Shown here: positions 11,243-22,836 of the stretch, piece after piece
Layout of the letters: each line of letters starts with the position of its first letter
Numbering within the stretch: the first letter of the stretch is position 1
Origin: Trichomonas vaginalis G3
Lineage: Eukaryota > Parabasalia > Trichomonadida > Trichomonadidae
Assembly: GCF_026262505.1 (NCBI RefSeq)
Contig: NC_067206.1
Coordinates: 30,953,896 to 31,017,895 of the forward strand
DNA length: 64,000 bases
Direction: 5' to 3'
Translations under genes and position numbers: made by a program
The notes under the pieces: generated by a model
The model's database searches: none
Told to the model about the DNA's origin: nothing
The model's input: only the letters and a program-made list of their open reading frames with translations

Positions 11243-14200
11243 CTAAATAAAATGATCTTCTTTGATTTCCAATGGGATAAGTTCTAGTGTGCATTTCTTC
11301 AGGATTGTTATCACAACTCTGTTAAAAACAGAGAAGTGAATTGAAGAAATTTCACTTGCGCAGCGAATGAAATAGTTGTCTATATCAAGAAGGAAAGCGT
11401 CGAAACAATAGAGATCTCCTCTCTTGTTAGCAAATATCACGTAGTCAATTCCTTTCTCACTACTAAAAGATTCCCAGCAAAAGATATCAACAGAAATCTG
11501 TTTCTTTTTAATGAAAAATCCATTGACATTGTGCAGATAAACAAAATGATTTGTTCCTTCAACAGCATATGTAACAATGTAGCCCATCGAAGGAGTAATC
11601 GTAATAAGCAATGGCCTGACTTCTCCTAAATAAACAGAGTTGATTTTTCTGCCCTCAAAAAGTGAACAAATAATCAACCGACCACTTTTCGTTCCTGCAA
11701 CGAAATTCTTGAATGAAACTGAAGAACAAAGACATGTCACGTCTTCTCCGTAGAAAGGAATAGTTGTTCTTGTATTGTTCTTGTGATTATACACTTCAAC
11801 ATTTGTGTTAATTGAAGCGACAACGAATTCTCCGCTAAAACAAATTTTGTTTTTCGAAACATTTTGGAAAATTTTTGTTTTCGATAAAAACAAACAATCA
11901 TCTGACAAAATAAACATCTTTTCTTCTGATTTGAACAGAGAAGCAGCTGTTGTATTAGCCAATATTGTCTTCTTATTGGTAACAACATTCTTTTCTTTGA
12001 GATCTAATGTAAATCTCTCAATATTGTTGTTAATTCGAGCAAAAACTAAAATTTGACCTTCATCTTCAATGATTTGGGAACAGAACAATTCTCCTTCTCC
12101 TATAACTTCGATGTAATTATCTCTGACTGGTTTGAACTTCGTAAGTTTTTTGACTGGATGATTTTCAAAAAACAGTTGAGGGGGAACTTGGCCGACGTGG
12201 TTCAAGTTTGCTTTGATTTGTTTGATGGTGAAACTATCTGTGATGTTTGTGTCCCAAATTTCACCATATATTTCTTGGATGTAAGTATTATGATTTAATT
12301 CAGCGTTTTTTCCACGAGAATTAACTCCCCAAATCAAATCAATCCATTTGTTTATGTTCTCTGATACGTAATCAGATTCCAATGCCTTCCTCATCTTATA
12401 AATAAACTCATTCGGATCATTATGGCTCCAAGGAGGTAATAAAACATCATTAACATTGTTTCCATTCGCTTGTCCCAAATCAAAATGGTTCATATTCGTC
12501 AGAAATTCACTTGAAAAGTAAAATTCTGGTATTAATTCTCTATAATCGTTCAACAAAGTTGTTATAAGTTTATAAGCTTCGTACAATGAGTTGAACAATC
12601 TTGCTGCATGGTCAAACCTTCCTCCCTGCAAATCTACATGAAGTTTCGTGAATGGCTCAAGTCGAATCAGCCACAAAAAGACACTTAATGGGCAAACAGC
12701 GTAAGAAGAGTACATGTAAGCGGGTTGTCCAAAGGATTTCATGTCTTCTACTTTCTGGAGGATCTCTTGTAGTCTTTGTTCGGTTAATGCGCCAACAGTT
12801 TTCGATAAATCTCTAAAAACATTTTTGTCATGTAAATCTAATTTTTCTGACACGTAATCAGAAAGAATCCATGGGAAAACAGGGTAAATAGAAGGATCAT
12901 TAAACGATCTAGAACTTAAGGAATTAAGCTGCATCAAATAATCGAAATTAGACATCTTGTTTTCAACCCATTTTTTGGTGAAAAGTGACAAATCATGATT
13001 GACATTTTTTGACATTTGTTTTGTAATGAAATTAACAACATAACTAGGATCTGTAAAGATATCAATAAAGTATGGTTTTCCATCATTCAAGATTAGCTCA
13101 AATGCAGTCTGTTTTTGTATAACTAACCTTAAACATACGTTATTAATTTCAGAATAAAAAATTTCTTTTGTTTGACCATTTTTCTCTTTTGTCAATGTCA
13201 ATGAATGTTTATAGAGAACTAAGACAGCCTTGACATTTTCTGTGACCTTTCGGATTTGGCAATCAGAGACGAATATTTGGCTTTGAGACTGATTTATTTC
13301 ATTGTCCAAAGAATTGTCGAAATCATCAACAACTTTCTTGAAAATGTCTAAATCTTTTTCTTTGTTTTGTGCTCTGTAGTTCAAAAGCATTTGTTCGGCA
13401 GATTTAAATGATCCTGTGTCTCTCGCGAATGATGCAAACAAATGGTCATCAAAGTGTTTGTTTCTCTTCAATTTCATAGGACACAAATTTTGACAAATGT
13501 GAGGTGATCTCATCCATTTAATTTCTTCAGAACTATTTGAGCAAATGAACCAAGGAGAACCGATAGTTGTTAAGTTCTGCCAAAGTTTGTGCCATGACCT
13601 TTCACATTTAGAAATATTACTATCATTTTTCATGTTTTTCCTCAAATAAATTTGGAAATCAACCAAATTACTGTTGATTATTTCTCTGCATTTCTTAAAC
13701 GAATTCATCGAACACTGTTTTATCTTAGAATGGCATTCATTGACATTAATAACAGTTATATTAGAATATTCATTCAATACGTTTTGTATTGATTTGTTGA
13801 AATCTTCAAACAAGCTGGAATTTTGTTTGACATTAGAAAGGAAACTTTTGTATTTCAACAATCGATGAGAAAACATATTCAAGTAGATTAAATTACTCTC
13901 TGATTCGAACATGAATGATTTAAACCATTCAATTGATTCATTAAAATTAGTAGTAATCAAAAAAGCTGCAGTAATAATTCCTAAATTATAAAATGTCTTA
14001 ATGTTATATTTCTTAATTAAACCAAGAAATAACAAAGCAACTTCTGAATCTTTCCATTCATTTCCAATAGACGTTTGAAGGCCAAAACAAATAAAATTAT
14101 CAAATGTCAGATTTGAATCAACGGTTTTGTCAAATTCTGGCATATATCCACCTAATGCTGCCCATGTAGAATTAACAGGATTATACTCAACGTTGTTCGT

Positions 14201-17200
14201 TTTCTCAAAAAGTGACAACTTTTTAAAAGGTGACGCTTCAAAATCTGATTTCAATATTTGATTGTAAAAATTAAATTTCTTGAAAAATAAATAATAAACA
14301 ATCAAATTCATTGTCGAAATAATATCTTCAATATTTGAAAAATCAGATAATAAAATGTAATTAGAAACTACAATAAGAAACCGCTTTTTGTAAACCTCTG
14401 AATTTATGTCATTTGCTTGACAAACAATTTCTATTGTTTCATAAATTTTTCTCCATTCAGAACTCGAGCAAAAACAAAGAAAAGAGAAAATTGCGGCTGT
14501 TTCGTGTAAATCTTGGCATTTAACTGCAGTTATTATAGCATTTAGACACCAATTATATGATGTAATAAATTGAGAAGAAGGTGTCACTTTTTGGAAGTAT
14601 TGAATTTGATTTGATTTTTGTACAAAATAAGAAAACAAAGGGAACAATTCGGGAAACTCTTTTGTCATCAACTCAACAATATCTGACAGCATAATTTCTG
14701 ATATTTTCGTTTCACATGATGAGAAATGTCTTATTAACAAATTTACATGGTCATTTAATGTCAAATTTTCATCTGGAATTTTTTTGTAAAATTTACAAAT
14801 AATTGTAATTAAAAAGTAATAATTCGAATCTGTGAAAGAGTTGATACAATGGTAGATATTGTTAAATGTGAACCAGATGTCCTTTGGATTGAGTTTTTCC
14901 AAATTATTCTGCGAATTTTGCAAAATTTTCATAAAAAGATTCGAAATTTCGACTTTTTGCGAATCAACAAAAATTCCGAAACAAGAAACTAATAAATTAA
15001 AATCTTTCTGAGTGAAAACAATCTGTGACATATTAAAGCAAAGCTGCAATATCTTGGATCTTATTGTTTTGGCATTCGTTGTAAACAAAAGTGACAAATA
15101 ATCGCTAAATGTTGTAAACTTCTCAAAATAAATTGTATTTTGTAAAAATGATTTTGACAGAATGTGATCTAATATCAAATTTTGGACTTCTTCAGATTTA
15201 AACAAGTCAAAATTGGTTAAAAACAAAACAAAGATCTGTTTTTTTGCTTCTTCGTCTTCTAAAACTAAAAACAAGTTATAAAACATCAAATATAAATCAA
15301 AATTAAGATTTTTCGGATCAGAATTCATCAGCAAATATTTGATAACAAAGAAACCATTCGATTTAGCAAATTTGTTTTGACTTTCCTTGTTAACTAAAAA
15401 CATAATCCTAAATAATTCAAAAACAGTTTCTAATAAATTGGCGGTTTTGTCACCTTTTGTATTTTTGACATCCAAAAACGCAAATAAAGGAAGAAGAACT
15501 TCAACATCATAAAAAGTGAAGAAAACATCTGAAAAATTCTGTTGATTTTGCGGTTTTGACACAGTGATAGAATAATAAGAATCAAAATTATTTTTTGGAC
15601 CCATTCCGAACAATTTTGGACAAGGAAATTCTTGGTTTTGGGAGATATGAATGTTTCCCATTCTGATTTTAGATTTCGAAGTTCCTCCAATTGTTAGTTC
15701 TTTTCCGTTTACAATTTCACTTTTAATATCAAATTTTTGCACCAAAATATTGTTGTCAAATTGTATATTGACAAAGTTTTTTTCGACGAAAATTGCTAAA
15801 AATGACCATTTTTCTGTTTCCAAATCGATTTGAATCTGTTCATTATTTATTGTGAAACCATTTTTAGAAATCAAAATTTGCAAACTGTTTTTATCATCTT
15901 GTGTTATTTTGATTAGTTTGGACAAGTCATTTGTATCTGATAAATAAATCCATGAACTGAAAAGAAGTCCGTTTTTGGAGTCAAATTTTTTGTCTTTTTC
16001 TTGGAGAGGAATTGAATTTACATCGGAAAGAGAAAGAGATTCAAGTGGCGACATTAGCTCGTCTTGGAATATTTTGAGTAGTTTCTTAATGAAAACTAAA
16101 TGAAACTCACTCAAAATGAACTGATTCTTGTATATTTTCGGTGAAATTAAATCAATAATTGACTGAACAACTTTTGGACTCGAAATAAATGAAACAATTT
16201 TCAACAGAATATGGAACAACTTCTCTATCTTTTCCAATCTCTTTCCTTCATCTAATGAAATAGTTTTAATATCATTAATTAAATCATCTTTAGCTTCACT
16301 ATTGTTGTTTTCTGCTTGATTTTCTTCTCTAATTCTAGATGTTTGAACATTTTCAGATTCATTATTTCCATCATTTTTCTCATTATTAATATGATTTTCT
16401 TCATTATTCTTTTGTTTATCTTCATTTATATTTTTAGTTTCATCATTTTTAATTTCTTGATTTTCTTCCTTTTTCTCATTATTAATCATATTTTCTTCTT
16501 TACTCTTTTGTTCAATTTCATTTTTATCTTTGTCTCCATTATTTTTATCTTCTTCTTGATTCTTTTGTATTTCATTATTTTTATCTTTAGTTAAATCAAT
16601 TATATATTTGCTGTTGTTGTAGTTTTCATCACGAAGTTTCTTTATGTCATTCAAAATAAGTAAATCAAAGTCACTTTCTCTCATTTTTTCCAAATTTTGA
16701 ATCTGAAAATCACATAAATTTTCAACAAAATTCAAAACATCAATCAGATCTGATTCTTTGTATAAAGTATAAATAATGTTAAGTGCGTAAACATGAGAAA
16801 TAGGAACTCTCGACAGAATTATATCAGTTCTAAATCCATACAACAAAGAAATCAAAGAAAACAAAATATCTTTGTCGTGATTTTTGATTTTGAACAAAGG
16901 AATTTCGAGATTTCGAATTGTCTTATAATCAGCATTGATCCTTATAAAGAAATCAATTGTTTTGTGTATAAATTCAACTGTGTCTTCTTCTGGATTCCAA
17001 ATTTTCAACAAATTTATGATTTCTGTCACTAAATTCGAAAATATTTCAACTTCTCTTTCATTATTAATGTATTCAAGCAGGTCATTCATCATATTGAACT
17101 TTCCTTTGCTGGATACCTTTAAATTAGTAACAATTATCGAGTTGATGTGTGAAATAATTATGTCACTTTTTGTAATATTTCCTTTCAACATTTTTAAGAC

Positions 17201-18025
17201 TAATTTCCTTGTATTATCATAAGAAATGAACATGATTAAGAAGCTTACGATGATTGCATCATTTACAATGAGTTCCGCAAATTTTTGGGACTTAAATAAT
17301 TCTCTTATTAATAATAACAAAGATTTTCTTGCTGTTTGTATCTGATGTAAGTTTTTATCGTCTGTTGATTGATTGAGAAGTTGTATTACGAATTCTCTGA
17401 TCATTCTGATGAATTTTATTTGATCATCTTCTTTTGGAACAGAATCAATCACGTTGAAGCTTAAAAGATAGCAGATTTCGCAAAATATCTCTGGATAAAT
17501 GATCCATTTGCGGCAAATATCTGTCAAACATACAGATGGATTCTGAAATAAAGTATTAAATGTTAAATAGCGTAATGATAGTAACTTCTGCTGTTTCTCT
17601 TTTGTACTCTGCTTAAGTGTAGCGTAAGTTGGTGAAAATATGTTATCAAAGAAGATTGGAATTTGATTTAAGATGTTAAAGTTAAAGAAAACTAAAGTTA
17701 AATCGAATAAATACTGATCTGAGATTAAGCATATCTTTTTACCTAATGATGTTAAAAAATCTTCTACATTTGTATCTTTCTGTTGAAATTTTAGAACAAA
17801 ATCTTCGCAAATTGTCTTAATTTGATCTGAATATAAGACTCTTGTATCTATGGAAGGAAAGTCCCATGATTCTGCATCATCATTGTTGTCAATTAAAGAA
17901 TCTGAAATTTCATAAGATGATTGTTTTGAAGATGTAACATTTAAGATGGTAAAAGAAGTATCTTTGTCGAAATCTAAGACTATTGATGAAGACGTAACTG
18001 CATTTATCAATTCATCAACATTCAT
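11243..18025 (-). CDS. BEACH-domain/WD40 giant protein
   Basis: The protein is 2260 aa. Residues 1 to about 480 are helical. About 482-585 is a highly charged Asn/Lys/Glu-rich low-complexity linker. About 678-792 looks like a concanavalin A-like lectin fold (LFSSWIYLSD, then WSFLAIFVEKNFVNIQFDN). About 1582-1675 is a PH-BEACH domain. About 1682-1925 is the BEACH domain, with recognisable pieces FTKKWVENKMSNFDYLMQLN, YPVFPWILSDY, YMYSSYAVCPLSVFLWLIRL, GGRFDHAARLF, LIPEFYFSSEF and WIDLIWGVNSRGKNAE. A degenerate WD40-type tail follows to the C-terminus. This order (lectin-PH-BEACH-WD40) is that of the LYST/neurobeachin/LvsA family, which works in vesicle fusion, lysosome and autophagy traffic. 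The assignment is firm; which subfamily is not clear. Confidence 0.93.
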   Translation of the reverse strand: MNVDELINAVTSSSIVLDFDKDTSFTILNVTSSKQSSYEISDSLIDNNDDAESWDFPSIDTRVLYSDQIKTICEDFVLKFQQKDTNVEDFLTSLGKKICLISDQYLFDLTLVFFNFNILNQIPIFFDNIFSPTYATLKQSTKEKQQKLLSLRYLTFNTLFQNPSVCLTDICRKWIIYPEIFCEICYLLSFNVIDSVPKEDDQIKFIRMIREFVIQLLNQSTDDKNLHQIQTARKSLLLLIRELFKSQKFAELIVNDAIIVSFLIMFISYDNTRKLVLKMLKGNITKSDIIISHINSIIVTNLKVSSKGKFNMMNDLLEYINNEREVEIFSNLVTEIINLLKIWNPEEDTVEFIHKTIDFFIRINADYKTIRNLEIPLFKIKNHDKDILFSLISLLYGFRTDIILSRVPISHVYALNIIYTLYKESDLIDVLNFVENLCDFQIQNLEKMRESDFDLLILNDIKKLRDENYNNSKYIIDLTKDKNNEIQKNQEEDKNNGDKDKNEIEQKSKEENMINNEKKEENQEIKNDETKNINEDKQKNNEENHINNEKNDGNNESENVQTSRIREENQAENNNSEAKDDLINDIKTISLDEGKRLEKIEKLFHILLKIVSFISSPKVVQSIIDLISPKIYKNQFILSEFHLVFIKKLLKIFQDELMSPLESLSLSDVNSIPLQEKDKKFDSKNGLLFSSWIYLSDTNDLSKLIKITQDDKNSLQILISKNGFTINNEQIQIDLETEKWSFLAIFVEKNFVNIQFDNNILVQKFDIKSEIVNGKELTIGGTSKSKIRMGNIHISQNQEFPCPKLFGMGPKNNFDSYYSITVSKPQNQQNFSDVFFTFYDVEVLLPLFAFLDVKNTKGDKTANLLETVFELFRIMFLVNKESQNKFAKSNGFFVIKYLLMNSDPKNLNFDLYLMFYNLFLVLEDEEAKKQIFVLFLTNFDLFKSEEVQNLILDHILSKSFLQNTIYFEKFTTFSDYLSLLFTTNAKTIRSKILQLCFNMSQIVFTQKDFNLLVSCFGIFVDSQKVEISNLFMKILQNSQNNLEKLNPKDIWFTFNNIYHCINSFTDSNYYFLITIICKFYKKIPDENLTLNDHVNLLIRHFSSCETKISEIMLSDIVELMTKEFPELFPLFSYFVQKSNQIQYFQKVTPSSQFITSYNWCLNAIITAVKCQDLHETAAIFSFLCFCSSSEWRKIYETIEIVCQANDINSEVYKKRFLIVVSNYILLSDFSNIEDIISTMNLIVYYLFFKKFNFYNQILKSDFEASPFKKLSLFEKTNNVEYNPVNSTWAALGGYMPEFDKTVDSNLTFDNFICFGLQTSIGNEWKDSEVALLFLGLIKKYNIKTFYNLGIITAAFLITTNFNESIEWFKSFMFESESNLIYLNMFSHRLLKYKSFLSNVKQNSSLFEDFNKSIQNVLNEYSNITVINVNECHSKIKQCSMNSFKKCREIINSNLVDFQIYLRKNMKNDSNISKCERSWHKLWQNLTTIGSPWFICSNSSEEIKWMRSPHICQNLCPMKLKRNKHFDDHLFASFARDTGSFKSAEQMLLNYRAQNKEKDLDIFKKVVDDFDNSLDNEINQSQSQIFVSDCQIRKVTENVKAVLVLYKHSLTLTKEKNGQTKEIFYSEINNVCLRLVIQKQTAFELILNDGKPYFIDIFTDPSYVVNFITKQMSKNVNHDLSLFTKKWVENKMSNFDYLMQLNSLSSRSFNDPSIYPVFPWILSDYVSEKLDLHDKNVFRDLSKTVGALTEQRLQEILQKVEDMKSFGQPAYMYSSYAVCPLSVFLWLIRLEPFTKLHVDLQGGRFDHAARLFNSLYEAYKLITTLLNDYRELIPEFYFSSEFLTNMNHFDLGQANGNNVNDVLLPPWSHNDPNEFIYKMRKALESDYVSENINKWIDLIWGVNSRGKNAELNHNTYIQEIYGEIWDTNITDSFTIKQIKANLNHVGQVPPQLFFENHPVKKLTKFKPVRDNYIEVIGEGELFCSQIIEDEGQILVFARINNNIERFTLDLKEKNVVTNKKTILANTTAASLFKSEEKMFILSDDCLFLSKTKIFQNVSKNKICFSGEFVVASINTNVEVYNHKNNTRTTIPFYGEDVTCLCSSVSFKNFVAGTKSGRLIICSLFEGRKINSVYLGEVRPLLITITPSMGYIVTYAVEGTNHFVYLHNVNGFFIKKKQISVDIFCWESFSSEKGIDYVIFANKRGDLYCFDAFLLDIDNYFIRCASEISSIHFSVFNRVVITILKKCTLELIPLEIKEDHFI

Positions 18026-18841
18026 TCGAATAAAACCACTAATTTTTGAAATGAAAAATATTCTTAATAAAGAGGATTTAAATCAATTCCTTAATAGTTT
18101 ATTATGAAATTACAAATTTACTTGAGTCATATTTTTCAAATTAGGGTTATTACTAGCATTATCCAAGTGTATGGTTAAGCCTATATATGTTGTGTATCTT
18201 TAGTTAATCGTTGATCGATATTGATAATATTAGCAAAACCTCAATCACACAGACTAATAAAGGAATATTCTTAGAAAGTATTATTGCTAATAATGATGAG
18301 TAATGCAATTTCACAAAACAAAAATGCAAAAAAAGAATAAATGAAAACGAAATGACTATAAATGTTTAAAATGCTTAATTAATGAAGTAGCGCATACATA
18401 AATTTGATGATATTGACAATACGATCATTTAAATCATGCATATATTATATTTTCAAGCAAATCTATTTAGCAATAGATGATTTTAAACGAGGATATATAA
18501 ATCTGATACATTTTCTATGTAATTTGTTTGTTGTTCATATGGATAATCTTATTATTGGTCCCTCAATCATAATGATCAAAATTGAATTTGATGAATTTAG
18601 AGGAATTTTATCGAAAAAATGAAATAAATTTAGAAGAATTGCCTTTGTAAGGTCAAGCATTTGACGTTTTTTATGTCTGTGATTGTCTATCTTCTATTTT
18701 TGTAGAGCGGTAAAAAAATTTTGTCAAAAATAAACCATTACATACGATTGTAAAGTTATCAATTTCCGATCACAACCCCTCAATCTGATCGTGATAGAAA
18801 TTTTTTCATAAATAAACTCTATGAAAAATTTCGATTTCACT
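18026..18841. other. Intergenic region between divergent BEACH and DnaJ genes
   Basis: AT-rich and shared by divergent promoters. A TCATTT motif lies about 30 nt upstream of the BEACH ATG (minus strand). A 72-codon ORF at 18404-18622 has no family features and is not called. Confidence 0.45.
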
Positions 18842-18848
18842 TCATTTA
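18842..18848 (+). promoter_or_regulatory. Initiator-like motif TCATTTA of the DnaJ gene
   Basis: TCATTTA 7 nt before the ATG at 18855, typical spacing for a trichomonad Inr with a very short 5' untranslated region. Confidence 0.6.
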
Positions 18849-18854
18849 TAAATA

Positions 18855-20039
18855 ATGAGTGCACAACCAAACACATCTGTCCAGTCATTATACGATATTA
18901 TCGGTGTTCCTCCAACAGCAACACAGGATGAGATCAAGCATGCTTACAGAAAGAAAGCTATGCAATTACATCCAGATAGAAACCAAGATGATCCAAATGC
19001 AACTGAGAAATTCCAACAGCTTTCAGAAGCCTACGAAATTCTTAAGGATCCAGCTAAACGTGAAAGATACGATAAATTCGGAAGTGGTGAAGAGGTTCCA
19101 CAGACACCAGAAGATATTGAACTGTTTGAAGTCATGACACAGATTCTCGGCCTTGGAAGAAGTAGAGCCGCTCCAAAGGGAGACAAAGTTTCACCGTCAA
19201 TCAGATTAATCCGTGTTCCACTTTCAAAGATTTACACAGGCGGCAAATTCACAACCAAAATCGAATACCACCAAGTTTGCCCATTCTGCCACGGATTTGG
19301 ATCAACAGACGGAAAAGAATATCCAGTCTGCCCAGAATGCAATGGCGCTGGCTCCAAATCACCAGGTGGTTTACAATTCATGTTCCCATGTGAACATTGC
19401 AAGAATGTTGGTTACATGATCCCACCAGAAGTCAGATGTCATCATTGCCATGGCCACAAATTGATAAACAGCAAGAAAGAAATTACCATCGATATCGAAC
19501 CAGGTATCCCTAATGAAGAGAAGATCATCTTAGAAAATATGGGTGATGAATATCCAGGAAAGATTTCTGCTGATCTTATTCTCATTATCTCTCAGAAGTG
19601 TCCGAAGAAGTTTGTCAGAGATGGAGATGACTTATACTACACACATACATGCTCAATCGTTGAACAAAAGTTCGGAACAGCCTTTACAATCGATACTCCA
19701 GATGGCAGAGAACTCCAGGTTTGTACAGAAGAAGGAAAACCAATTGATTTCTCAAAGTTGAAGTATATAAAGAACGAAGGTATGCCATGCCGTGGAAATA
19801 CACAGTTCAAAGGAAACTTATATATCATTTTCCAGCGTGGCTTCCCTGGACCAATTCATGAAGGTCTCAGAACAGTCAGAAACATATTCAACAGGTTAGT
19901 AGGAGCAAAGCAGAAACTTGAAGATGCCCCTCAAGAAAAACAAGAAGAGTTCGAGAAATTGCTTAGGCAGCAGCAAGAAGAATTCGAAGAACTGTTAAGA
20001 CAATATGAACAACAAGAAGCTGCTAAGAAGCAAAATTAA
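18855..20039 (+). CDS. Class A (type I) DnaJ/Hsp40 co-chaperone
   Basis: The protein is 394 aa. The J domain occupies residues about 10-75 with the HPD motif (LHPDRNQDD). A short linker lacking a long Gly/Phe stretch follows. The zinc-finger-like region has four Cys pairs: [24 protein letters not shown] and CHHCHGHK. Two C-terminal substrate-binding barrel domains follow, ending near residue 345, then a Glu/Gln-rich coiled coil of about 40 residues. This is the Ydj1/DnaJA domain order. It stimulates Hsp70 ATPase and delivers unfolded clients. The C-terminus (AAKKQN) lacks the CaaX farnesylation box of Ydj1, and there is no targeting peptide, so a soluble cytosolic form is likely. Confidence 0.95.
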   Translation: MSAQPNTSVQSLYDIIGVPPTATQDEIKHAYRKKAMQLHPDRNQDDPNATEKFQQLSEAYEILKDPAKRERYDKFGSGEEVPQTPEDIELFEVMTQILGLGRSRAAPKGDKVSPSIRLIRVPLSKIYTGGKFTTKIEYHQVCPFCHGFGSTDGKEYPVCPECNGAGSKSPGGLQFMFPCEHCKNVGYMIPPEVRCHHCHGHKLINSKKEITIDIEPGIPNEEKIILENMGDEYPGKISADLILIISQKCPKKFVRDGDDLYYTHTCSIVEQKFGTAFTIDTPDGRELQVCTEEGKPIDFSKLKYIKNEGMPCRGNTQFKGNLYIIFQRGFPGPIHEGLRTVRNIFNRLVGAKQKLEDAPQEKQEEFEKLLRQQQEEFEELLRQYEQQEAAKKQN

Positions 20040-21133
20040 TTTATAACGTATAAATTGTATCTTTGTTGTTTAATCATATAAGTAAATGATACTGATGTTT
20101 AAATTGCAATTTCACTTGTAAAAAAATTTTTGATAACTCTCAATGGATTAATCTGTTGCTTTTTTGGGGAAAATTGAGGGAAATTTTTGAGAATAAGTGT
20201 AAAATGGAAGGAGGAAATTAGCGGTTCTCATAATATATTGATATGATGAAGTTTAGCAATTTTATTTTTTGAAGATATTCAGAAAAAAATGTTTTCAAAA
20301 AATAAATAATTGTGAAGTACTTTTGACAATGTTAATAAAATATAATCTAATCTATGTTGAAGATTATAATAGTACAATATAAATATAGGTATTTTTGGAG
20401 CAAATTTAATTTTTAAAAAATCTTGATGCATTAATGAGGATGTGGTGTTGTGTATAAGAAATTCTAAAAATCTGATAAGAAGTCCAGTTTTTTGAAATAA
20501 TCTAATCAGATTGGCAGGGGAAAGATACATTCTATAAAAATTAATGAGTATAATATAGAGTATTATTGATTAGATAAAAGATGGTATTATACTAGGTTTG
20601 AAAAAAGAATGTAAAAGCTTTGAGAGGATGTTAAACGATAAAATAATCCAAAATTTGAGAATAAAAAAATATAAAATATGTGGAAAATGACTGAGTAATG
20701 GAGAAAATATCTGTATATTAGATAGGGAAGCGGTTAGCAAAAAATCAATATTCAAAAAATAATCATTTGCTTCTCAAATTTTTTTCAACAGAATCATCAT
20801 CATGAACTTTATAAAAAAGATTAATTATCTCAATAAATAATGCATGATTACAACTACCCCGTAATGTTGATAACCATTGAAATAAATGCACATTAAACAA
20901 ACGTGATGGTATATTGCGCTTATTAATAATATTTAAAAAATGAATATGATGTGATTTTTTATTTATTGAAAGGCCGATATAAAAGCTCAAACCGTTCGAC
21001 TAGCTTAAAATTTGAAAAAGTTTCACAAAAAATAATCAAGGATTTTGACATAAGCTTGGTTTTAATAATAAACTAAGATTTTAAAAGATAGATGTTTATT
21101 TTTTCTGAATGATTCAATTTTTAATTTTATTAT
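20040..21133. other. Long intergenic region
   Basis: AT-rich. Three minus-strand ORFs of 60-83 codons (20279-20990) have no recognisable family. They may be remnants of a decayed gene, but this is not supportable. Confidence 0.4.
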
Positions 21134-21535
21134 ATGCATCCTACTCGTCGTCTCTCTGCAGATCTTTTCCTTAAAGACCTTTTTGATGAAGCAATTAGTG
21201 AAACAGGTACATGGTCATCCACAACCATACATTATCTTATGACAAACCAAAATCGGTTTACTGAATCAGATTTGAGCTACATAGTTGACCAAGGATTCCA
21301 ATTAGTAATTGACCCAGAATCATCAATGAGAACAAAATTCAAAATTGCACAGCTTTTTAGCCAACTTTATCACATGCATTTCCCTCAATTTAATAACAAA
21401 TTTATCCAATACATAGATCCAATAAAGGACTATATTTGCATCCCACAGAGCTCCTACCTTTGGCAGCCCATGGCAAACCTTATGTCTTCAATAATTGTTA
21501 GTATGCCGCTTAATTCTTTGAATACACAGCGCTAA
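21134..21535 (+). CDS. Hypothetical protein, 133 aa
   Basis: Begins MHPTRRLSADLFLKDLFDEA and shows balanced, helical, protein-like composition (DLSYIVDQGFQLVIDPESS, FKIAQLFSQLYHMHFPQFN). An AT-rich leader with TCAATTTTTAA lies about 20 nt upstream. No domain, signal peptide or membrane segment is seen. It ends about 300 bp before the MULE terminus, so it could also be the surviving front part of a longer gene, although a stop is present. Confidence 0.6.
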   Translation: MHPTRRLSADLFLKDLFDEAISETGTWSSTTIHYLMTNQNRFTESDLSYIVDQGFQLVIDPESSMRTKFKIAQLFSQLYHMHFPQFNNKFIQYIDPIKDYICIPQSSYLWQPMANLMSSIIVSMPLNSLNTQR

Positions 21536-21839
21536 GTTTATTTCATTGTTTGTATTTATTATAGTATGCTTGTTTATATTTTTGTATTTTTAGTGTAAAA
21601 TTATTGTTATTCATGTTAAGGGTCCACTGTAAAAATTGAAAGTCTCTCAAAATTGAGAGGCGATTTGCAAATAATCGTTATCGTCTTTTTTCGAAAATCC
21701 ACTTTTCCTAGTGTTCTGATTAATATTTTGTGAATGTAACAATAAAGTATATGTTTTAGTAAGATGATAATACATTCTATCACTTCAAATCACATAAAAA
21801 TTGCAAAATCAGCGAGTTTTATAAGAACATGATTTTTTC
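21536..21839. other. Spacer left of the nested element
   Basis: No gene. It contains at 21617-21633 the sequence TTAAGGGTCCACTGTAA, whose exact reverse complement occurs at 52729-52745 beyond the right MULE. Confidence 0.5.
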
Positions 21840-21868
21840 GAGAAAGGGACAGACTAGCCCATTGTCAC
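21840..21868 (+). repeat. Left MULE outer terminal inverted repeat
   Basis: GAGAAAGGGACAGACTAGCC followed by CATTGTCAC. It is identical to the outer end of the right MULE (51350-51378) and about 80% identical to the inner ends at 48467-48495 and 49091-49119. Confidence 0.85.
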
Positions 21869-21990
21869 TTTTTAATTTAGCAAATGAACGCTTATGGAGT
21901 GGAGTTTTTGGGTAAATCTGATTTGCTTATAAATGAAATAAAATTAAAAGAAACCATATTGGCATTATATTATGCAAAAATAAATAATCT

Positions 21991-22716
21991 TACTTAGTAC
22001 TTTTAAAGTTAATTTCAGAAAAAATTTGACACAATGGTATCCGGCACATACAAGTGGTGTACAACCAAAATATAAGTTGGTTTAAACATATATTGCTATA
22101 TCTCATGATCTTACTTAGTACTTTTAAAGTTAATTTCAGAAAAAATTTGACACAATGGTATCCGGCACATACAAGTGGTGTACAACCAAAATATAAGTTG
22201 GTTTAAACATATATTGCTATATCTCATGATCTTACTTAGTACTTTTAAAGTTAATTTCAGAAAAAATTTGACACAATGGTATCCGGCACATACAAGTGGT
22301 GTACAACCAAAATATAAGTTGGTTTAAACATATATTGCTATATCTCATGATCTTACTTAGTACTTTTAAAGTTAATTTCAGAAAAAATTTGACACAATGG
22401 TATCCGGCACATACAAGTGGTGTACAACCAAAATATAAGTTGGTTTAAACATATATTGCTATATCTCATGATCTTACTTAGTACTTTTAAAGTTAATTTC
22501 AGAAAAAATTTGACACAATGGTATCCGGCACATACAAGTGGTGTACAACCAAAATATAAGTTGGTTTAAACATATATTGCTATATCTCATGATCTTACTT
22601 AGTACTTTTAAAGTTAATTTCAGAAAAAATTTGACACAATGGTATCCGGCACATACAAGTGGTGTACAACCAAAATTTCATATCCCTAGTTTTACATTTA
22701 TGTTTAGTTTTATTTC
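21991..22716 (+). repeat. 121-bp subterminal tandem repeat, about six copies
   Basis: TACTTAG recurs at 21991, 22112, 22233, 22354, 22475 and 22596, exactly every 121 bp, and units are essentially identical. The right MULE has only three copies. Subterminal repeats of this kind often bind transposase. Confidence 0.9.
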
Positions 22717-22828
22717 ACCTAATTTTCAAAGATCATAATTGAATTAGATGGCCAAGCTATTCAAAACACGACCAAGCTTATCAAAATAAGACCAATATAT
22801 TCAAAATTCTTTATTCTTTCAAATCATT

Positions 22829-22835
22829 TCATTTT
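22829..22835 (+). promoter_or_regulatory. Initiator-like motif of the left MULE transposase
   Basis: TCATTTT ends one base before the ATG at 22837. The same sequence precedes the right copy, showing that the element carries a host-type Inr. Confidence 0.55.
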
Positions 22836-22836
22836 A

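Noticed and set aside
16316-16594. Ile/Phe-rich hydrophobic plus-strand ORF
   Set aside because: Antisense of the Asn/Lys/Glu-rich linker of the BEACH protein; the hydrophobicity is a complement artefact.
18404-18622. 72-codon plus-strand ORF upstream of the DnaJ gene
   Set aside because: No recognisable domain; composition as expected from AT-rich intergenic DNA.
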